Positions 8,172-12,418 of a stretch of DNA of 12,418 nucleotides are shown here, in pieces. The notes under the pieces are model-generated. The model did not search any database and was not told where the DNA came from. It saw only the letters and a program-made list of their open reading frames with translations. The stretch covers positions 1-12,418 of the forward strand of contig JALTMS010000492.1 in assembly GCA_027001345.1 (NCBI GenBank). Direction: 5' to 3'. Made by a program: the position numbers and the translations under genes. This DNA is from Acidobacteriota bacterium. GTDB lineage: Bacteria > Acidobacteriota > Polarisedimenticolia > J045. Each line of letters opens with the position of its first letter. Positions within the stretch are counted from its first letter, which is position 1.

Positions 8172-8364
8172 CTGCTTCGATGACTTGCCCATGGCCCAAT
8201 CAAGTAATGGACTCGACTTTCCGGGGGAGGAGGCCTTCTGAATTGAACGGTCTCCGGGGATCCGTAGATGGTGAACACCTACGAGCCTGGACTGCCACTT
8301 CGTTCTCTCCTCACGTTCCACCGGGAGAAGGAACCGAAGGAGAAGAGAGCACCGATGAGATCGC
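8172..8364. other. Intergenic region without recognised feature
   Basis: Between the cvpA promoter candidate and the stop of the radical SAM gene I see no gene, no strong hairpin with a T tract and no repeat. On the minus strand a loose pairing of GTTCC with GGAAC occurs some 25 bases after the radical SAM stop. It lacks a U run, so I do not call a terminator. Confidence 0.5.
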
Positions 8365-9615
8365 TCAGCCGTCCTGGGGGGCCGGGGGCTGCAAGCTCTC
8401 GTGGTGGCGTGGAATCTCCGGGCGGAAGACGGCCTGTACCGGACCGCCGTATTGCCGGTACTCGTCGAGACGGCATGAGGGCACCAGCACGTCTCCGTGG
8501 ATGATCGCGTCGGGACATGAGTCGCACATGTTCTGCAGCCCGTCAGTGTACCAATCGGTGGGTTGAATCACCGCCAGGGAAAGCAGGTCCACGCCTTGCA
8601 GCAGACGTGATGGCGCTTTCATGGCGCGCCACAGGTAGCGGCCGAGAGCCTGCCGCAGAGGGCGGTCCACCAGACCACCGGCGAAGATCAGGCGGGAAGG
8701 CGAGCCTCCGACGAACGACGGATAGCGCCCCCGCAGCAAGTGGCTGCCGACGGTGGCCAGCTCGGCGGCTCGGGGGCCGATCCAGCCGAGGATTTCCCCG
8801 CGCTGAACGACCACGGTGGCCAGCAGCCACTTCACTTCGTCCTGCTTGTGGGTGCCATTGAGATACGAGTGGGGCGCGATGCCTCCGAGGGCCTCGTCAA
8901 CCTGCTTCCAGACCTCCCGTGCGGTGTAGCGGCGCTCATGTGAGATGACCGCCAGCCGCCCCACCTCCACGGGATCGACGCTCTCCCCGGTGGGAGTCAG
9001 GCAACGCTCCACGTCGCGGGGATCCGGATAGTAGCGGAAGAGGTCGAAGGTCAGACTCGCCAGTCGTCCGGCCCGGCTCACCGCCCAACTCAGCATCGCC
9101 GGCAGGTGCCGGTGCGAGGCCTCGTAGAGTGTGGTGATGAAACCGCATTCGATGCCGTGCGCCGTAACCCGCTCGAGCAACTCGTCCCTCAACGCCAGCA
9201 GTTCGGCCTCGTTCCGATCCTCCCACCCGGGTCGTCCTTGTCCCGAATCCACGTGAATGTTCAGGCGATCGAGGCCGGCAGCGGCCAGCGAGGCGAGCCG
9301 GCTGTCATCGAGACCCATGCCATTGGTCAGCACCATCACGTGCACCCCGCGGGAGCGGATGTAGCGGATCAGGTCCTCGAGGTAGTCCACCAGCAGAGGC
9401 TCACCGCCGGCGATCGAGAGCAGGTCGCAGTTCCTCAGCTCGATGGTTCGATCCACCAGCCCCCGGACTTCTTCGAAGGGCAGCGTCTGCCCCTGGTCCC
9501 GCCGGTAGCACGCCCGGCAACGCAGGTTGCAGCGCGAGGTGGGCTCGATCCAGCCGTTGACATTGTCTACCGCGCTCCACGGCAAACGGTAGAGCTGGCG
9601 ACGGTCGAGATCCAC
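8365..9615 (-). CDS. Radical SAM protein of unknown substrate, with C-terminal Cys cluster motif
   Basis: The 416-residue protein has the radical SAM signature CNLRCRAC (Cys 29, 33, 36), which binds the [4Fe-4S] cluster that cleaves S-adenosylmethionine. GGEP follows at 70-73 in the next strand, with NIHVDSGQG near 119-127. The C-terminal part carries MCDSCPDAI and, 13 residues later, PSCRLDEYRQYGG (Cys 364, 367, 381). These could bind an auxiliary cluster or a structural metal. I recognise this C-terminal pattern from unnamed bacterial radical SAM proteins but know no assigned reaction. The GTG at 9615 is chosen because GGAGG lies five bases before it; another GTG at 9627 adds four residues but has no such site. 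The gene lies about 60 bases after the TPR-thioredoxin lipoprotein gene on the same strand, probably in one transcript. Confidence 0.85.
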   Translation of the reverse strand: MDLDRRQLYRLPWSAVDNVNGWIEPTSRCNLRCRACYRRDQGQTLPFEEVRGLVDRTIELRNCDLLSIAGGEPLLVDYLEDLIRYIRSRGVHVMVLTNGMGLDDSRLASLAAAGLDRLNIHVDSGQGRPGWEDRNEAELLALRDELLERVTAHGIECGFITTLYEASHRHLPAMLSWAVSRAGRLASLTFDLFRYYPDPRDVERCLTPTGESVDPVEVGRLAVISHERRYTAREVWKQVDEALGGIAPHSYLNGTHKQDEVKWLLATVVVQRGEILGWIGPRAAELATVGSHLLRGRYPSFVGGSPSRLIFAGGLVDRPLRQALGRYLWRAMKAPSRLLQGVDLLSLAVIQPTDWYTDGLQNMCDSCPDAIIHGDVLVPSCRLDEYRQYGGPVQAVFRPEIPRHHESLQPPAPQDG

Positions 9616-9678
9616 GTATTCCTCCACTCTCAGAGAGAGGCGGGATTCATCGTCTCGCAGCGCCCGGACCCGCGACGC

Positions 9679-11238
9679 TCAGTTTCCCGCCATCTCGGGG
9701 CCCGCTCCGCCAAGCAGATCAGCGACCTTCCGCGCCACCGACTGGCCACGCAGACCGACTCCCGCGATCCGACCTTCCTGGTCGAGCAATATGGTGAAGG
9801 GGATACCGTGCACCTCGTACCGCCTGGCCAGCTCGGCCTTCCAGCCCTGACCATCGTAGATTTGCGGCCACGACACCTGGTTGTCGGTCAGCCACTGCTC
9901 GAAGGCCGCGCGATCGTCACCATCGAGGCTGACGCCTACGATCTCGAAGCCATGGTCCTTGTACTGCGCATAGACCTGCTTGAGATTGGGGATCTCGCCG
10001 ACGCAGGGCCCGCACCAGGTGGCCCAGAAGTCGATCAACACCACCTTGCCCCGCATCGCGGCGAGATTCCACGTCTTGCCCGTGGTATCGACCCCCTCGA
10101 AGTCGCCCAGGCCCCGCATCTGAAGAGCGAGTTCGGAAAGTTTTCTCCGATAGTAGACACCCGCCTGCTCGTCATCTCGATATTTCTCTTCGAGCTGCGC
10201 GTAGAGTTCGCGGATCCGATCATCGACCTGCCGATCGGCGTCATACCACAGCAGCCAGGTTTCGTACGTCAGGGCCTTGGCTGCTTCGAAGGTGTCCGGG
10301 TAACGAGCGCGGAACACCTGGAGCTGGTCGATGAAAGCAGCCAGCCGGTCATCCGCATAGGGTTTGAGAGGCGTCTCGGATTCGGCCTCGTCTTCCTCGT
10401 CGGCACCTGCCGCGGAAGCTGAGGGCAGATCGCGCGACCACCAGTTCCAGAGCAGCCTGAGCCACTCCACCTCGCGGCGGTGTTCACCCTGGGGGAACTC
10501 TGCCAGGTAGGCGTCGGCGGCGGCGGCAGCGGCCTTGCCGTCCTCACCCCACGACGCGAGAAACCAGGCCTGTCGAAACGCCCCCATCTGCTCGACGAAC
10601 CGAAAGGCCGCACGTTCGTCGTCCACCCCGCCGGGATGCTCGGCTCGATACCGCCCGAGTGCGGCGACCCACTCGTTGAGCAACTGGTTCTTCCTCTCCT
10701 CCGCCCGTCGATAATCGTAGAGATAGCGCGAGGCTTCGAGCCGATTGGCCTGTTTTCGGAAGTGTTCATCGAGGGACTTCAGCGACGCGAAAGCCGGCGC
10801 TCGATCGAGGTCGATCGGCCGATAGAGGCGGGTCGCATACTGCTCGTCCCACCGTTCGGCCTGCTCTTCCATCTTGCCCATCAGTTCTTCGAAGCGCGGA
10901 TCGTCGCGCACAGCCGCCAGGTCCGGATCTTCCCGGCAACGCTCGGCATACCAGAACCCCATCGCAAATGCCTGCTCGAGCTTGTCGAGCGCAGCGTCGA
11001 CCTGGCCTTGCCGGCCGTAGGCGCAAGCCATGTGGTAGAAGGGCTCGGGATTCTCCGGCGCCATGGCGCTGAGGCGCTTGAAGGCCGCCTGCGCCCCAGC
11101 ATCATCTCCCTTGTCGAGAAGCTCGTATCCCTCACCAACCAGCCGCTGATAGGCCTGCCAGGGGGGAGTCGGCGAACAACCGACGAGCAGGACGAAAACC
11201 ACCGAACCGAGCCACGACAAGACTACGCTACGACGCAT
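9679..11238 (-). CDS. Lipoprotein with N-terminal TPR and C-terminal TlpA/ResA-like thioredoxin domain
   Basis: The 519-residue protein begins with a lipoprotein signal, ending in the lipobox LVGC with the lipidated Cys at 21. It would be membrane-anchored on the outer side of the cytoplasmic membrane. Residues about 28-95 form TPR-like helices (AAFKRLSAMAPENPEPFYH and the following repeat). A long helical, charged middle region has an acidic stretch (ADEEDEAESE near 279-288). Residues about 378-510 are a thioredoxin-like domain with the redox motif WCGPC (Cys 409 and 412) and the cis-proline GIP at 478-480. This is typical of TlpA/ResA-type disulfide reductases in cytochrome maturation or envelope redox work. 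The ATG at 11238 has GGGGAG nine bases before it; an ATG two codons earlier has the site only three bases away. Partner and substrate are unknown. Confidence 0.87.
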   Translation of the reverse strand: MRRSVVLSWLGSVVFVLLVGCSPTPPWQAYQRLVGEGYELLDKGDDAGAQAAFKRLSAMAPENPEPFYHMACAYGRQGQVDAALDKLEQAFAMGFWYAERCREDPDLAAVRDDPRFEELMGKMEEQAERWDEQYATRLYRPIDLDRAPAFASLKSLDEHFRKQANRLEASRYLYDYRRAEERKNQLLNEWVAALGRYRAEHPGGVDDERAAFRFVEQMGAFRQAWFLASWGEDGKAAAAAADAYLAEFPQGEHRREVEWLRLLWNWWSRDLPSASAAGADEEDEAESETPLKPYADDRLAAFIDQLQVFRARYPDTFEAAKALTYETWLLWYDADRQVDDRIRELYAQLEEKYRDDEQAGVYYRRKLSELALQMRGLGDFEGVDTTGKTWNLAAMRGKVVLIDFWATWCGPCVGEIPNLKQVYAQYKDHGFEIVGVSLDGDDRAAFEQWLTDNQVSWPQIYDGQGWKAELARRYEVHGIPFTILLDQEGRIAGVGLRGQSVARKVADLLGGAGPEMAGN

Positions 11239-11280
11239 GATCATGATCTCCCCATCCGTTCAACTCTTCGCACCGCGTAC

Positions 11281-11286
11281 AGTATA
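11281..11286 (-). promoter_or_regulatory. Candidate -10 element for the lipoprotein/radical SAM unit
   Basis: TATACT on the minus strand matches five of six -10 consensus bases. It would start transcription about 36 bases before the ATG at 11238. No good -35 is seen: the corresponding bases fall in the T-rich tail of the upstream terminator. The element could be activator-dependent or spurious. Confidence 0.35.
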
Positions 11287-11301
11287 CAGAATGGAAGCGG
11301 C

Positions 11302-11341
11302 AAAAAGAGAAACGGCGCGCCGCCCGAGGGCCGACGCGCCG
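11302..11341 (-). terminator. Rho-independent terminator of the PEGA-like protein gene
   Basis: On the minus strand, CGGCGCG pairs with CGCGCCG around a 15-base loop that itself holds GCCC-TC-GGGC. It is followed by TTTCTCTTTTT. It begins about 26 bases after the stop at 11368-11370 and isolates the following lipoprotein gene transcriptionally. Confidence 0.75.
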
Positions 11342-11367
11342 CAGTCGACGAGGAGCTGACCCGCCCG

Positions 11368-12418
11368 TCAGAATCGCAAGGTATAGGTACTCTCTGGCGG
11401 CGTGGTGATGAAGAGGAAGATCGGCTGGCCCTCCTTGACGTAGTCCAGCCGCTCGGGCTCGGTGCGCAGGGTGACCTCGGCCTTCTGCTCGACAGTGATC
11501 TTGTCCGGCAGACGGCGATCACAGCTCTTGGGCACCTTGACCTTGTAGGTCCCGTAGGCCAGACCCACCAGGTTCTTGACCGGCAGGCCGTTGAGATAGA
11601 GTTCCGGCGTACAAGGACCACCCTCGTTGGCAAAGGCGAAGGAGAAACTGTTGGGATTGAGCACGATCGGATCCGGGACCCCGCCCTGCCGCAGGTAGAA
11701 CTCCAGCGGCTCGACACCGGTTCCCGCCGCCGTAGCCCGATAGCGCCCCGGCGGCAGGACCACGCGGAACTCCTCGAGTCCGGCCTTGACCCGCTCGGCG
11801 AAGCGCTCCTGAGCCAGTTCGAAGGAGGCCTGGGAGAAGGCGTCATTGCGTCCGCCGATCCTTTCGAGGGTCATTCCCTCGAGCTGGCTGGAACTGAACT
11901 CCCGAACCCGGAACCGCGTCACCACGCCCGCCGACCAGAAATGCTTGAGATCCTCCACAGCCTCCCGCGGGCTGGTCATCCGGAAGACGACCTCGCTGAC
12001 GCCGGAGAGCAGGCCCGGCCGGCCGGAGCGCTCGATATCCACGTCCCAGTCCGCCGGATCGTAACCGAGCAGATCGAGAACCTTCTCGTACTGCACGATC
12101 GAGCCCTCGAGGTCGACGCCCCGAGCATGAAGCAGAGCGGCCTGGAAGTGGGCCTTGGCAACCGTCTTCGTGATCTCGCCGAGCACTCGGCGGTCCTCGA
12201 CGAAGAGCTTGTCGGTAGCGTAGCGACTGTCGATCTCGTCGACATAGTGCTCGACGTCGTAGAGCGCCGCATCGACCATCTGCTTGGTCACACCATCGCC
12301 TTGCAGCAACGTGTGATAGGAGGTGATCGCCCGATAGATGTTCTGGATCTGTTCCAGCTCACGCTCGGGAGAGGTCTCGGCCAGAGCCGGCGCCAGCAGC
12401 ACGATCGTCAGCGCGAGG
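11368..12418 (-). CDS. Secreted protein with PEGA-like C-terminus, N-terminus cut by window edge
   Basis: The frame is open to the right edge, so 349 residues are visible and the true start lies outside. The first visible residues (LALTIVLLAPALA-ETSPE) are the hydrophobic core and AxA cleavage site of a signal peptide, so few residues are missing. The N-terminal two thirds are mostly charged and helical, with HFQAALLHARG and VQYEKVLDLLGYDPADWD resembling a TPR-like hairpin. The C-terminal third is beta-rich. FRVVLPPGRYRATAAG and ELYLNGLPVKNLVGLAYGTYKVKVP look like degenerate PEGA repeats, a surface or periplasmic fold. Two Cys in that region (about PCTPELY and KSCDRR) could form a disulfide. 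An internal GTG at 12402 is not a credible start because it lies within the signal core. I do not know a function. A terminator follows. Confidence 0.75.
   Translation of the reverse strand, partial: LALTIVLLAPALAETSPERELEQIQNIYRAITSYHTLLQGDGVTKQMVDAALYDVEHYVDEIDSRYATDKLFVEDRRVLGEITKTVAKAHFQAALLHARGVDLEGSIVQYEKVLDLLGYDPADWDVDIERSGRPGLLSGVSEVVFRMTSPREAVEDLKHFWSAGVVTRFRVREFSSSQLEGMTLERIGGRNDAFSQASFELAQERFAERVKAGLEEFRVVLPPGRYRATAAGTGVEPLEFYLRQGGVPDPIVLNPNSFSFAFANEGGPCTPELYLNGLPVKNLVGLAYGTYKVKVPKSCDRRLPDKITVEQKAEVTLRTEPERLDYVKEGQPIFLFITTPPESTYTLRF

Noticed and set aside
8138..8278. N-terminal extension of CvpA by 47 residues
   Set aside because: The extension is Arg/Pro/Ser-rich, unlike CvpA starts, and would put the hydrophobic first helix far from the N-terminus.
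5245..8566. Three successive long plus-strand frames opposite namZ, the peptidase and cvpA
   Set aside because: They overlap genes with recognised motifs and coupled starts, and show Pro/Arg/Gln-rich or His-rich content without any domain.
9106..10422. 438-residue plus-strand frame opposite the radical SAM and lipoprotein genes
   Set aside because: It spans two genes with clear CxxxCxxC and WCGPC motifs on the other strand, and itself has no start context or motif.

Overview
The window is GC-rich, with long open antisense shadows and frequent GTG or overlapping start/stop junctions. It is densely packed with ordinary bacterial genes and has no tRNA, rRNA, CRISPR or transposon signature that I could see. 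The gene set is a 2-oxoacid:ferredoxin oxidoreductase with fused beta and gamma subunits, FabH, a GH171/DUF1343 muramidase, a TPR-thioredoxin lipoprotein and a radical SAM protein. It suggests an anaerobic or facultative Gram-negative-type lineage such as Acidobacteriota or a neighbouring phylum. That taxonomic guess rests on gene content only and is weak.

Layout. (1) 1-229, minus: the N-terminal part of an unrecognised protein running off the left edge. (2) 230-520: a divergent promoter region with an AT-rich pocket, a good sigma70-type promoter facing right (422-450), a second facing left (284-312), and two dyads flanking the right-facing promoter. (3) 521-3311, plus: a three-gene operon for a VOR-type 2-oxoacid:ferredoxin oxidoreductase, encoding a 2x[4Fe-4S] ferredoxin subunit, the alpha subunit, and a fused beta (ThDP) plus gamma subunit. 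It is closed by a perfect 12-bp hairpin (3342-3369) that can act in both directions. (4) From 3394 to the right edge every gene is on the minus strand: a small two-helix membrane protein, fabH, the tightly overlapped trio cvpA - HExxH metallopeptidase - GH171 muramidase, then a TPR-thioredoxin lipoprotein followed by a radical SAM protein, and finally a secreted PEGA-like protein cut by the right edge.

How the genes may work together. The oxidoreductase interconverts branched-chain 2-oxoacids and acyl-CoAs using ferredoxin. FabH, converging on it from the other strand, could use such acyl-CoAs as primers for iso-branched fatty acids; this is inference, and the two are in separate transcription units. 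The cvpA-peptidase-muramidase trio has a TGATG and a GTGA overlap, so it is translationally coupled. It looks like a cell-envelope unit and is the most interesting candidate here. The lipoprotein and radical SAM genes lie about 60 bp apart, probably in one transcript, behind their own -10-like promoter and an upstream terminator.
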